NCBI RefSeq assembly: GCF_003023845.1
Contig: NZ_PYFT01000001.1
Location: forward strand, 6,200,001-6,264,000
Direction: 5' to 3'
Length of the DNA stretch: 64,000 bases
From: Adhaeribacter arboris
GTDB taxonomy: Bacteria; Bacteroidota; Bacteroidia; Cytophagales; Hymenobacteraceae
This document shows, in pieces, positions 8,973 through 16,324 of this stretch; positions within the stretch are counted from its first letter, which is position 1, and each line of letters opens with the position of its first letter. The position numbers and the translations under genes are program-made. Under the pieces are notes generated by a model. It saw only the letters and a program-made list of their open reading frames with translations, searched no databases and was not told the DNA's origin.

Positions 8973-9680
8973 TTGCTGGTAAAAACGCGCGGTATTGTTT
9001 TAAATTTTATAAAGTTTCGGGAAACCTCCATTATCACCCGGATTTATACTGAACAATTAGGTTTGCAAAATTATATTGTAAATAGCGTACGCAAGAAAGG
9101 TCCCGGCGCTCGAATTGCTTTGTTTCAGCCGTTAACTTTATTGGATATGGTGGTGTATACTTCTCCCCGGGGAGGGCTTACCCGAATATCAGAGTATAAA
9201 TGTAGTTATCCCTTTACCAGTATTCCGTTCAATACTCGAAAGAGCAGTATTGTTTTGTTTTTGTCGGAAATATTAACTTATACTATCCAGGAAGAAGAAG
9301 AGAACTTACCCTTATTTGGTTTTTTGTACGATTCTATTGTTTATTTCGATTGCCAAGAGCAGGGTTTTAGTAATTTTCATTTGTTCTTTCTGTTACAATT
9401 AGCGCATTATTTAGGTTTTGGCCCTACTTCCGGCGCCGATATTACTTCGCAAGTTGCTTTTTCGGTTGGTACCGCAACACAAAGCCGTGGTTCGGTGTTA
9501 CACTTCCAGATGTTCGAAGCGTATTTTGATGCTTTATTGCAGAGTTCGGAAGAGGTTTTTATGAACAGTAAAGTCCGGAAAGAACTACTTCTGATATTAA
9601 TCCGGTATTATCAATTGCACGTAGAAAAGCTCGGCGAAATTAAATCCTTACAAGTACTCTCCGAAGTTTTGTCGGATTAA
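8973..9680 (+). CDS. recO: DNA repair protein RecO
   Basis: RecO anneals single strands and loads RecA at gaps with RecF and RecR. The 235-aa protein starts with the N-terminal OB-fold signature (MLVKTRGIVLNFIKFRETSIITRIYTE without a gap, residues 1-27) and has a helical C-terminal part. The zinc cysteines of some RecO proteins are absent, as is common in Bacteroidota. The start is TTG at 8973; the OB fold begins at once, so no downstream start can be right. It ends about 90 bases before a very strong bidirectional terminator. Confidence 0.93.
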   Translation: MLVKTRGIVLNFIKFRETSIITRIYTEQLGLQNYIVNSVRKKGPGARIALFQPLTLLDMVVYTSPRGGLTRISEYKCSYPFTSIPFNTRKSSIVLFLSEILTYTIQEEEENLPLFGFLYDSIVYFDCQEQGFSNFHLFFLLQLAHYLGFGPTSGADITSQVAFSVGTATQSRGSVLHFQMFEAYFDALLQSSEEVFMNSKVRKELLLILIRYYQLHVEKLGEIKSLQVLSEVLSD

Positions 9681-9768
9681 ATTTACCTGCAAGCAAAATA
9701 AGCAGGTTTTAATTTTACTTAAATAACTACCTCTGGGGCATTACTTTACTTAAGTGAATTATTTAATT

Positions 9769-9824
9769 ATTATCTAAACAAAAAGCGCCACCTGTTATCA
9801 GGTGGCGCTTTTTGTTTAGATAAT
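9769..9824. terminator. 26-bp perfect-stem bidirectional terminator
   Basis: Arms 9769-9794 and 9799-9824 are perfectly complementary over 26 bp with a TTAT loop. The GC-rich core (AGCGCCACCTG) is flanked by A-rich and T-rich outer parts, so it works on both strands: for recO (plus) and the FKBP cluster (minus). Confidence 0.9.
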
Positions 9825-9843
9825 TGTTTGATTAAGTCTTAAC

Positions 9844-10347
9844 CTACTTTACTTCTAAAATAGTCATATCGAACACTAAAACAGTTCCACCCGGAATGGT
9901 TGAAGTGCCATATTGTCCGTAGGCTAAATGCGAAGGAACTATTAAGGTAGCCTTTTCCTGGTTACTCATCAGGAGGGCGCCCTCATCCCAACCCTTAATT
10001 ACCTGGCCAGCTCCTACGGTAAAAGTAAGTGGAATGCCCGTATCATACGATGATTCGAACTTTTGACCATTTAGGAACTTACCTATGTAATGCATCTTCA
10101 CCAAATCGCCTTTTTGTACTTTAACTCCCGTGCCGGCTTGTTGCGGCAAATAATATAAACCAGTAGTTGTTTTGGTAAAGTTTGTGATTTTATTAGCGGT
10201 CAAATATTCCTGAATATACAAGTCATCCGCTTCACGTTGCTGCCGGTTGTATTTTTCGTATGGATCTTCGCTCTTACAGCCCAAAAAGGAAAGCAGCACC
10301 AAGAAATAGATAATGGTAAATCCAGGAATTTTAAAAGTTCGGAACAT
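9844..10347 (-). CDS. FKBP-type peptidyl-prolyl isomerase, lipoprotein
   Basis: A 167-aa predicted lipoprotein (lipobox LSFLGC, Cys near residue 24) with one FKBP domain (about 75-167). Most of the prolyl-isomerase pocket is kept: HY, F, VIKGWDEG with the floor Trp, LAYG and IPGG; the Asp after the pocket Phe is Glu here (KFESS). It would act as a periplasmic folding helper on the outer or inner membrane. It is the last gene of the minus-strand cluster, 10 bases after the 189-aa FKBP gene. Resemblance to the gliding-associated lipoprotein GldI is an inference from family and neighbourhood. Confidence 0.88.
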   Translation of the reverse strand: MFRTFKIPGFTIIYFLVLLSFLGCKSEDPYEKYNRQQREADDLYIQEYLTANKITNFTKTTTGLYYLPQQAGTGVKVQKGDLVKMHYIGKFLNGQKFESSYDTGIPLTFTVGAGQVIKGWDEGALLMSNQEKATLIVPSHLAYGQYGTSTIPGGTVLVFDMTILEVK

Positions 10348-10357
10348 AAAGGCTTAT

Positions 10358-10927
10358 TTATTTTACTTCCCGTAATTCAATGTCAAATATCAATACGCTG
10401 TTGGCTGGTATTTTCTCTTGAGCCTGATCTCCGTAAGCTAATCCCGAAGGTAAATAGAACAAAGTGCGTTCTCCTACCCGCATCAGCGAAACACCTTCCT
10501 GGTAGCCAGAAAGAATATTAGCTCGGCCCAACTGAAAGGTTAAGGGTTCAGCCACCGTTTTACCAGGTCGTGGTTCACGGGAAGTGTCCAGAGTATCGCC
10601 TTGTAAATTGGTTAGTATATAATCCGTTACTACCGTTTTGCCTACAGTTGGACTATCGCCGGTACCCGGTGTTTGAGTAACGTAAAACAAACCGGATTTA
10701 TAAGGCGAGCGTTTGAAAATGGTTATACCCTTAGTAGTAAAATATTCTTTTATTTTAACCGTATCAAGAGCTAATTGCTTGTTATACGCTTCCTCTCTAC
10801 GACGAGCTTCATCTTCCAGTTCATCATTGTCATTACAACCGTAGAACGTGGTTAAACTTAGAAAAAAGAAGATGGCGGTTAATAATCGGTTACCTGTAAC
10901 CGTAGTTAAAATAGTTTTTAGGTTCAT
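10358..10927 (-). CDS. FKBP-like lipoprotein with degenerate active site
   Basis: A 189-aa predicted lipoprotein (TTFYGC, Cys near residue 31) with an FKBP fold at about 95-189. The scaffold is clear (LAYG, IPANSVLIFDIEL), but pocket residues are changed: the floor Trp is Tyr (SGYQEG), the VI pair is IL, and the Phe before Asp is Leu (TLDTS). Isomerase activity is therefore doubtful, and a chaperone or binding role is more likely. It lies 10 bases upstream of the next FKBP gene and 184 bases downstream of the third, from which it is separated by an A/T-rich stretch. Confidence 0.82.
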   Translation of the reverse strand: MNLKTILTTVTGNRLLTAIFFFLSLTTFYGCNDNDELEDEARRREEAYNKQLALDTVKIKEYFTTKGITIFKRSPYKSGLFYVTQTPGTGDSPTVGKTVVTDYILTNLQGDTLDTSREPRPGKTVAEPLTFQLGRANILSGYQEGVSLMRVGERTLFYLPSGLAYGDQAQEKIPANSVLIFDIELREVK

Positions 10928-11111
10928 AAGTGTACTTAAATTGTTGTTAAAAATAGGACTTAAATCTCCGAGCTTTTATTCAGATAAAGGTTACATTCGA
11001 AACGATGAGGCAACATGTTTATTGCAAATTACCTTTTTACTTCGATTGCTATCTTTTGACTTTCAACTGTTTCGGAATCAGTATCTTACACTATCCTACT
11101 TAATCGAACAA

Positions 11112-12053
11112 TTATTTAACGTCTACTAGTTCAACATCAAAGCGAAGTACTGCATTTGCCGGAATTGCGCCCTGTGCCTGCGGTCCGTAGCCCATAGTAG
11201 AAGGTACAATTAAGGTACATTTTGCCCCTTTGTTTAATAAAGCAATACCTTCGTCCCAGCCCCGAATGACTTGTTGCTGGCCTAATGTAAATTGAAAAGG
11301 CTTACCCCCCAACTGCGGATTATCCGAAGAGTCGAATACTTTACCATCCAGCAAGGTGCCTTTGTACTTAACCGAAACTGTTTGGCCCGCTTTTGCCGGT
11401 GCACCGGAACCCGGTTGGTTTACTACGTAATATAAACCGGAAGCCGTTTTCTGCGCTTTTAAACCTTCTTTCTGAACGTATTCCTGGATAATTTGCTCAT
11501 CTTTTTTATTTTGCTTCTCCATGAATTCCATCATCATTTTTTGCTGATCCATCATGGCTTCCTGCTGCGATTGTACTTTTTGGGCCAATACGTGGAAAGT
11601 TAATTTGGATCCTTTTTTAATAAAAGGAGGCATGGGCTGCTGAAAAGTTTTGGCAAATAAAGAATCGGCACTAATCCGGAAAACCGCACTATCACCTGCC
11701 CGTACCAACGAGAAAGCATCTTCTAACCCACCTTTAAAGGTAGGTTTCATGATAGGAATCTGAACCGGAAAACCGTTTTTATGGGTATCGAATAATAAAG
11801 TATCCTTGCCGGCTTTGGTTTGCGTGAAATACTTCATTTGCATGGTAAGTACTTGTCCTTCTTTGGGTTTACCCACGGTATCGTTTTTAGAAGGCGCATT
11901 TTTTGCTTCGAATTTACCACTTTTATCCTTAGCAAATAATTTGTAATCTACTCCGTTATCGGCTTTTTTAAAATCTACTGAATTATTGTTACAAGCCTGT
12001 AACAAACAAAACCCCGCGAACACGGGTACGAAAAATCTACTCTTTTTTAACAT
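11112..12053 (-). CDS. Two-domain FKBP-type peptidyl-prolyl isomerase lipoprotein
   Basis: A 313-aa predicted lipoprotein (CLLQAC, Cys near residue 21). An N-terminal FKBP-like domain (about 65-165) lacks the pocket motifs and is probably structural. A Met/Gln/Lys-rich helical linker (about 165-195, MMDQQKMMMEFMEKQNKK) joins it to a canonical C-terminal FKBP domain (about 210-313) with KYKG, VFDSS, VIRGWDEG, MGYG and IPANAV. The layout recalls trigger-factor-like or FkpA-like folding factors, with a dimerising helix and a catalytic domain. It is 19 bases downstream of nrnA and so probably in one operon with it. Confidence 0.88.
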   Translation of the reverse strand: MLKKSRFFVPVFAGFCLLQACNNNSVDFKKADNGVDYKLFAKDKSGKFEAKNAPSKNDTVGKPKEGQVLTMQMKYFTQTKAGKDTLLFDTHKNGFPVQIPIMKPTFKGGLEDAFSLVRAGDSAVFRISADSLFAKTFQQPMPPFIKKGSKLTFHVLAQKVQSQQEAMMDQQKMMMEFMEKQNKKDEQIIQEYVQKEGLKAQKTASGLYYVVNQPGSGAPAKAGQTVSVKYKGTLLDGKVFDSSDNPQLGGKPFQFTLGQQQVIRGWDEGIALLNKGAKCTLIVPSTMGYGPQAQGAIPANAVLRFDVELVDVK

Positions 12054-12072
12054 TTTAAATGAAGGTTACGAA

Positions 12073-13092
12073 TTAATTATCTTTTGTTAGTTGATCTTTA
12101 TACTCAGGTAATGTTTTTAAAAATTTAGCTACTGTTTCAGGGAGAGAATCGTAGGATATACCCCCGGCAGCATTGCGATGGCCGCCTCCTTGAAAATGTT
12201 TACGCGCAAAATCGTTCACGGAAAAATCGCCCACCGACCGAAATGACATTTTAACAGCGTTGTTGCGATCAATGATTAAAGCCGCAAAAACTACTCCTTC
12301 AATCGATAAAGCAAAATTTACCAGGCCCTCCGTATCACCCGTTTTAGAATCATATTTTTTCAATTCGTCGGCGGTAATGGCAATGTAAGCCGTCCGAAAT
12401 TCCCGGAGTACGGTTAGCTTATCTTTGAGCACGTAGCCCAAAAAGCGCAAACGCGTCTCGGTATGACTATCGTAAATAAGCCGGTGAATATTGGAAGTAT
12501 TTACCCCTACGTGCAACAATTCGGCAATAATTAGGTGCACATTACGCGAGGTGCTCGGATGCCGGAAAGATCCCGTATCCGTCATAATACCGGCGTATAA
12601 ACATTCCCCAATATGAACATCAATCAAAGACTGGTCCCCTAAATCGCGGATTAACTCAAATACCAGCTCGGCAGTAGCCGCGGCATTAGTATCAGAGAAG
12701 CAAATCTGAGCAAAATTTTCGGGTTCCAGGTGGTGGTCAACGAGTACTTTGGTGCCTGGGGCTTCCCTTACATAGGGTCCCATTTCGTTAATGCGGCTCA
12801 ATGAAGAAAAATCAAGACAAAAAATAACATTCGCCTGGTTTATCAATTTTTGAACAAGTTCGTCGTTTACGGCCGGATCGTACGTAATTACCTCGTTATT
12901 ACCGTTCATCCAGTTAAGAAAATCCGGGTAATCAGAGGGCGTAACTACGGTAACGACGTGGCCTTTCTTTTTAAGGTAACCTGCTAAACCCAGCGAAGAA
13001 CCTAGTGCATCCGCATCAGGTTTATGGTGAGTGGTGATCAGAATCTCTTTTGGTTCCTGAAGCAGTTCCTTTAGAGCAGTAATTTGTTGCAT
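12073..13092 (-). CDS. nrnA: DHH-family phosphoesterase NrnA (oligoribonuclease / pAp phosphatase)
   Basis: NrnA removes 2-5-nt RNA fragments and converts pAp to AMP. The 339-aa protein has the DHH domain with HHKPDADALGS at residues 22-32 (metal ligands His23, Asp26, Asp28), LVDHH near residue 145, and the C-terminal DHHA1 domain with GGGHRNAAGG near residue 310. It is the first gene of the minus-strand cluster with three FKBP lipoproteins and divergent from ndk. As I remember it, nrnA next to a GldI-like FKBP and near ndk is a recurring order in Bacteroidota. Confidence 0.92.
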   Translation of the reverse strand: MQQITALKELLQEPKEILITTHHKPDADALGSSLGLAGYLKKKGHVVTVVTPSDYPDFLNWMNGNNEVITYDPAVNDELVQKLINQANVIFCLDFSSLSRINEMGPYVREAPGTKVLVDHHLEPENFAQICFSDTNAAATAELVFELIRDLGDQSLIDVHIGECLYAGIMTDTGSFRHPSTSRNVHLIIAELLHVGVNTSNIHRLIYDSHTETRLRFLGYVLKDKLTVLREFRTAYIAITADELKKYDSKTGDTEGLVNFALSIEGVVFAALIIDRNNAVKMSFRSVGDFSVNDFARKHFQGGGHRNAAGGISYDSLPETVAKFLKTLPEYKDQLTKDN

Positions 13093-13261
13093 TCTTAGCT
13101 TAAAAGCTCCTTTTTAAAAATTAGGTGCAAGACACAAAATTCGGTATAAAATAATTTAAAACAAAACATTAATTATCAAGCCCCAAACACTGGGTAAATA
13201 ACGTTTAAACCAGGTAATTATTAGTATAATATTGCCGAAGTCTGTTAATTTTGCGCCGGCT

Positions 13262-13326
13262 TGTTGGGTTGCCGGTTGCAAAGCGGTTGAAAAGTTGGAA
13301 GGTTGAAAAGTTTTAAGGTTGTAAAT
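13262..13326. repeat. Family A repeat in the nrnA-ndk intergenic region
   Basis: Contains GTTGAAAAGTTGGAAGGTT at 13286-13304, identical to the 19-mer at 188-206 and (inverted) 374-392, followed by GAAAAGTTTTAAGGTTG. The rest of the 373-base nrnA-ndk interval holds a family B repeat (13371-13453) and a TAATTTTG -7-like element at 13246-13253 without a matching upstream box. Confidence 0.75.
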
Positions 13327-13370
13327 AATTAGGTTTTAAAACAATCCAGCAATTCAGCAATAAACTAAAC

Positions 13371-13453
13371 TGTGGTCCGTGGACTATGGTCTATCGGCTA
13401 TTAACTTTTTAAAATATATTATCTATGGTCTATCGACCATGGACTGTGGACTA
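13371..13453. repeat. Family B intergenic repeat upstream of ndk
   Basis: Two related units, 13371-13400 and 13422-13453, built from GGACTATGGTCTATCG steps. CCATGGACTGTGGAC at 13437-13451 is the exact reverse complement of 22805-22819 at the end of the EEP-family gene. The unit ends 13 bases before the ndk start and so must form most of the ndk leader. Confidence 0.75.
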
Positions 13454-13465
13454 AAATAAATATAC

Positions 13466-13885
13466 ATGGCTACTAACCAAACATTTACAATGATTAAGCC
13501 GGATGCGGTGCAAGACAACCACATTGGCGCTATTACTCAAATGATCGAAGCGGATGGTTTCCGGATTGTGTCTTTGAAAAAAACCAGATTAACTTTAGAG
13601 CGAGCGGGTCAATTTTACGCCGTGCACAAAGACCGTCCGTTCTATAAAGACTTAGTGGCTTATATGAGTTCGGGCCCGATTGTCGCTATGATTTTAGAGA
13701 AAGAAAACGCCGTAGCTGATTTTCGTAAGTTAATTGGAGCTACTAATCCGGCTCAGGCCGAGGAGGGAACCATCCGGAAAAAGTTTGCCAAATCCGTGGA
13801 AGCCAACGCGGTACACGGTTCTGACTCGGATGAAAATGCCCAAATTGAGGGAGATTTCTTTTTTGCGGTCGATGAACGTTTCTAA
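13466..13885 (+). CDS. ndk: Nucleoside diphosphate kinase
   Basis: Transfers the gamma phosphate of ATP to NDPs through a phospho-histidine intermediate in the cytoplasm. The 139-aa protein is full length, with the N-terminal FTMIKPDAV, the nucleotide-binding region, and the catalytic motif NAVHGSDS with His117. The start is ATG at 13466. The stop codon at 13883-13885 lies inside a family C repeat unit (13884-13914), so a dispersed repeat directly abuts or overlaps the gene end. A hairpin terminator follows at 13992-14022. Confidence 0.96.
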   Translation: MATNQTFTMIKPDAVQDNHIGAITQMIEADGFRIVSLKKTRLTLERAGQFYAVHKDRPFYKDLVAYMSSGPIVAMILEKENAVADFRKLIGATNPAQAEEGTIRKKFAKSVEANAVHGSDSDENAQIEGDFFFAVDERF

Positions 13886-14100
13886 ATCACAGATTAATTG
13901 GATTTCGCAGATTATGCGGATTATACTTTGCATCACAGATTAGTTATCCGAAAGAATGAAGCAAAGAGTGTAGAAGATTTCTTGTTCTTATAAAAAGGTT
14001 AACTTAATCAGTTAGCCTTTTTTTGGTTAATAGATATACCCTCTGCCATCATAACTACTATTCCAAATTATAATCTGCTAATCCGTTTAATCCGCGATTT
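13884..14100. repeat. Inverted pair of family C intergenic repeats
   Basis: 13884-13914 and 14071-14100 match in inverted orientation at roughly 24 of 30 positions (AAATCRCRGATTAA...GGATT...AGATTA). A second partial copy, CATCACAGATTA, is at 13932-13943. The pair brackets the ndk terminator and fills most of the ndk/flippase-gene interval. This A/T-rich 'cgcggattaa' type of unit is unrelated to families A and B. Confidence 0.7.
13992..14022 (+). terminator. Terminator after ndk
   Basis: Arms 13992-14004 and 14010-14022 (AAAAAGGTTAACT / AGTTAGCCTTTTT, one G-U pair) with a 5-base loop, followed by a run of seven T in total. Confidence 0.8.
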
Positions 14101-14107
14101 AGAAACT

Positions 14108-15184
14108 TTATTTAGTAGATAATTCAGGCTCTAACTCCGGCTTAACATGGGTGCCAAACACCCTGGCTACCCAACGCGGCAAAAAAACAGATCCTAAAAT
14201 TAAATAAAGGTAATACGTAACCATACGATAGAGTAACACAATTACAGTCGTAAAACTACCCAGCCATTTGCCGAAAAAAGTGGGAAAGGCAATTTCAGCA
14301 AAACCCGCCCCGCCCGGTGTAACAGCTACTAGTAGCACCACTTTGTAAATCAGGTTACGCGAAAATATAAGCATGTGATCCTGAAAACCAATATCTGTGA
14401 ATGCCGCAATAAGACAATTAATAACATAATAGCGGGCTGTCCAGACGAAGATAGTAGATAAACAGGCCCGGACCCAATAACTAAGCGAATGGCCTTTCAG
14501 CTGACGGGAAGCCCATACTAATTCGGTGCCGTGCATATATGCCGCGGGACGCCACTTTTTCAAAAATCCAACGCCCGTTACCCGCAAAAATAAGCGTTTT
14601 ACAGCTTTAGGATTACGAAATAGGGCATACCACATTAGCAAAGCGTAAAAAGCTATAAGTAGGTAACTAATAATAAAAGCTATTTCTAATCCGGCTTTAA
14701 AGGAATCTGGCAGAGCCTCTACATCCGGAAAAATATCGCTTTGCGTGGCAAACAAAACAATGGGTACCGCTAACAGAAAGAACAGATTGTCGAGCATGGC
14801 GGTAACCATTACATAGGCCAGGGATTTACCTAACGGGATTCCTTCCTTATTAATAATAAAAGCTGCTACAGTAGAACCACCCGCAACGGATGGCAGCACG
14901 CAAGAAGCAAACTCCCAAAGCATGATCACATCCAGGCTCTTTCGCCAGGAAAGTACTTTTTCGGTGATGTGCCGGATACGGTAAATGTAACCCGCATCAC
15001 GCACTACCAGCACTAATATGGTCATAACCAGCCAAAAAGGTTTGGCATTTTTTAAATTTTGCAAATCGGTGAGGTCATTGTTCCGGTAAAACATGTAGCC
15101 AATCACCACTAATCCAATAAATACCGGAATCAGGATTCGCTTCGTCGAAAAGTTTTCCAGTAATTTTTTTCTATTCAGATCCAT
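14108..15184 (-). CDS. Lysylphosphatidylglycerol synthase TM-like (flippase-like) membrane protein
   Basis: A 358-aa polytopic inner-membrane protein with about seven or eight membrane segments. It resembles the flippase domain of MprF / YbhN (UPF0104): a charged N-terminus, then PVFIGLVVIGYMFY, the loop SCVLPSVAGGSTVAAFII, and VAVTPGGAGFAEIAFP near the C-terminus, where the PGGxGxxE motif is typical. No synthase (GNAT-like) domain is attached, so it could only move or bind a lipid; the substrate is unknown. Its start overlaps the scpA end by 14 bases, so the two are translated together although no functional link is known. Confidence 0.85.
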   Translation of the reverse strand: MDLNRKKLLENFSTKRILIPVFIGLVVIGYMFYRNNDLTDLQNLKNAKPFWLVMTILVLVVRDAGYIYRIRHITEKVLSWRKSLDVIMLWEFASCVLPSVAGGSTVAAFIINKEGIPLGKSLAYVMVTAMLDNLFFLLAVPIVLFATQSDIFPDVEALPDSFKAGLEIAFIISYLLIAFYALLMWYALFRNPKAVKRLFLRVTGVGFLKKWRPAAYMHGTELVWASRQLKGHSLSYWVRACLSTIFVWTARYYVINCLIAAFTDIGFQDHMLIFSRNLIYKVVLLVAVTPGGAGFAEIAFPTFFGKWLGSFTTVIVLLYRMVTYYLYLILGSVFLPRWVARVFGTHVKPELEPELSTK

Positions 15185-15941
15185 TAGTAGAAGCTACCTG
15201 TAAAGATTCCTCAAAAGCTTTAATCCGGAAATTATTAAAGCCTTCGTCAATAATTACACTTATTACTTGTAATTGCAGCATATCCAGAATAGCCAGGAAA
15301 TTAAAAATAATTCCAATTTTATCCGGATAAGCCGTTATAAGTTCCGTAAAAGTAATAGAACCGGCTGCCTGTAATTTGGTTTGAATAAAATCACGTTGCT
15401 GCTCAATGGTATACGGATACGTATAAACCGTGTGTTTGGGCCTATCTTGTTCTTCCTCGTAGCGGTTAATGGCTTTCTCAAAAACCCGCATGAGTTTATA
15501 CAAACTTAAATCCTGAAGTTCATAATCGAGTTTACTTTTTTTAGCAACCAGTTGTAATTCATCCTCAATATTTCCTCGGCCTTCCTGCAACAAGCGCCTT
15601 TCTTCCATTACGGCCAAATCCCCGATTACAGCTTTATATTTCTTATACTCGAGTAAATGCTGTACCAATTCTTTACGCGGATCTATGTCGTTACCCTGTT
15701 CATCTTTTTCCAGGCGGGGTAGTAACATTTTAGCTTTAATACGCATCAGTGTTGCGGCGGTTAAAATAAATTCGCTGGCTACATCCATATTTAACTTTTC
15801 GAGCCGGGCAATGTAGGCCATGAAATCATTCGTGATTTTATAAATGGGAATATCATGAATATCCAGTTCATCGCGCTCAATAAAAAAAAGCAGTAAATCA
15901 AAAGGACCCTCAAATAATGATAATTTTATCTCGAAACTCAC
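15171..15941 (-). CDS. scpA: Segregation and condensation protein A
   Basis: ScpA is the kleisin subunit of the SMC-ScpA-ScpB condensin that organises the chromosome. The 256-aa protein has the N-terminal kleisin signature FEGPFDLLLFFIERDELDIHDIPI without a gap around residues 9-32, a central acidic helical region and a C-terminal winged-helix (about 190-245). Length is normal for the family. scpB is not in the window. The flippase-like gene downstream overlaps it by 14 bases. Confidence 0.92.
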   Translation of the reverse strand: MSFEIKLSLFEGPFDLLLFFIERDELDIHDIPIYKITNDFMAYIARLEKLNMDVASEFILTAATLMRIKAKMLLPRLEKDEQGNDIDPRKELVQHLLEYKKYKAVIGDLAVMEERRLLQEGRGNIEDELQLVAKKSKLDYELQDLSLYKLMRVFEKAINRYEEEQDRPKHTVYTYPYTIEQQRDFIQTKLQAAGSITFTELITAYPDKIGIIFNFLAILDMLQLQVISVIIDEGFNNFRIKAFEESLQVASTNGSE

Positions 15942-16222
15942 GCCTTAAATAAGAATTAGCTGTTTTTAAATTAGTTGCAAAATTAAGTAAAATACGAAGT
16001 ATGCCATTATTCTGCCATTAATGATTTGTAAAGGTTTTAATACCGCTAATGGATTAAACCTTTGTACATGTATTATTTTAAAATAATATTATACTAGCAC
16101 TTATCATCTTTAAAACAACCGGAAACAGGTAAAATAAAGATGTCAGTTTAAATAGATAGATCTGTTTAATCAGAGCATTTCACTGCTATAAAAACTTGCT
16201 AGATGTTGTCTAACATAACGTA
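15942..16222. other. Non-coding interval between infB and scpA
   Basis: About 280 A/T-rich bases with no convincing reading frame or repeat; it must contain the scpA promoter. The infB terminator follows at 16223-16260. Confidence 0.5.
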
Positions 16223-16260
16223 AATAAAAAAACCGGAGGTATACTTCCGGTTTTTTTATT
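16223..16260 (-). terminator. Terminator of the rimP-nusA-infB operon
   Basis: Arms 16223-16237 and 16246-16260 (AATAAAAAAACCGGA and its complement) are perfectly complementary over 15 bp with an 8-base loop; the minus strand ends in a T-run. It lies 65 bases after the infB stop. Confidence 0.85.
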
Positions 16261-16324
16261 AAGAAGGAAAGTTTCACTAAAAATTAACCAACCCGAAAAT
16301 TTCTGTTATGCGCAAAGTTTAATT

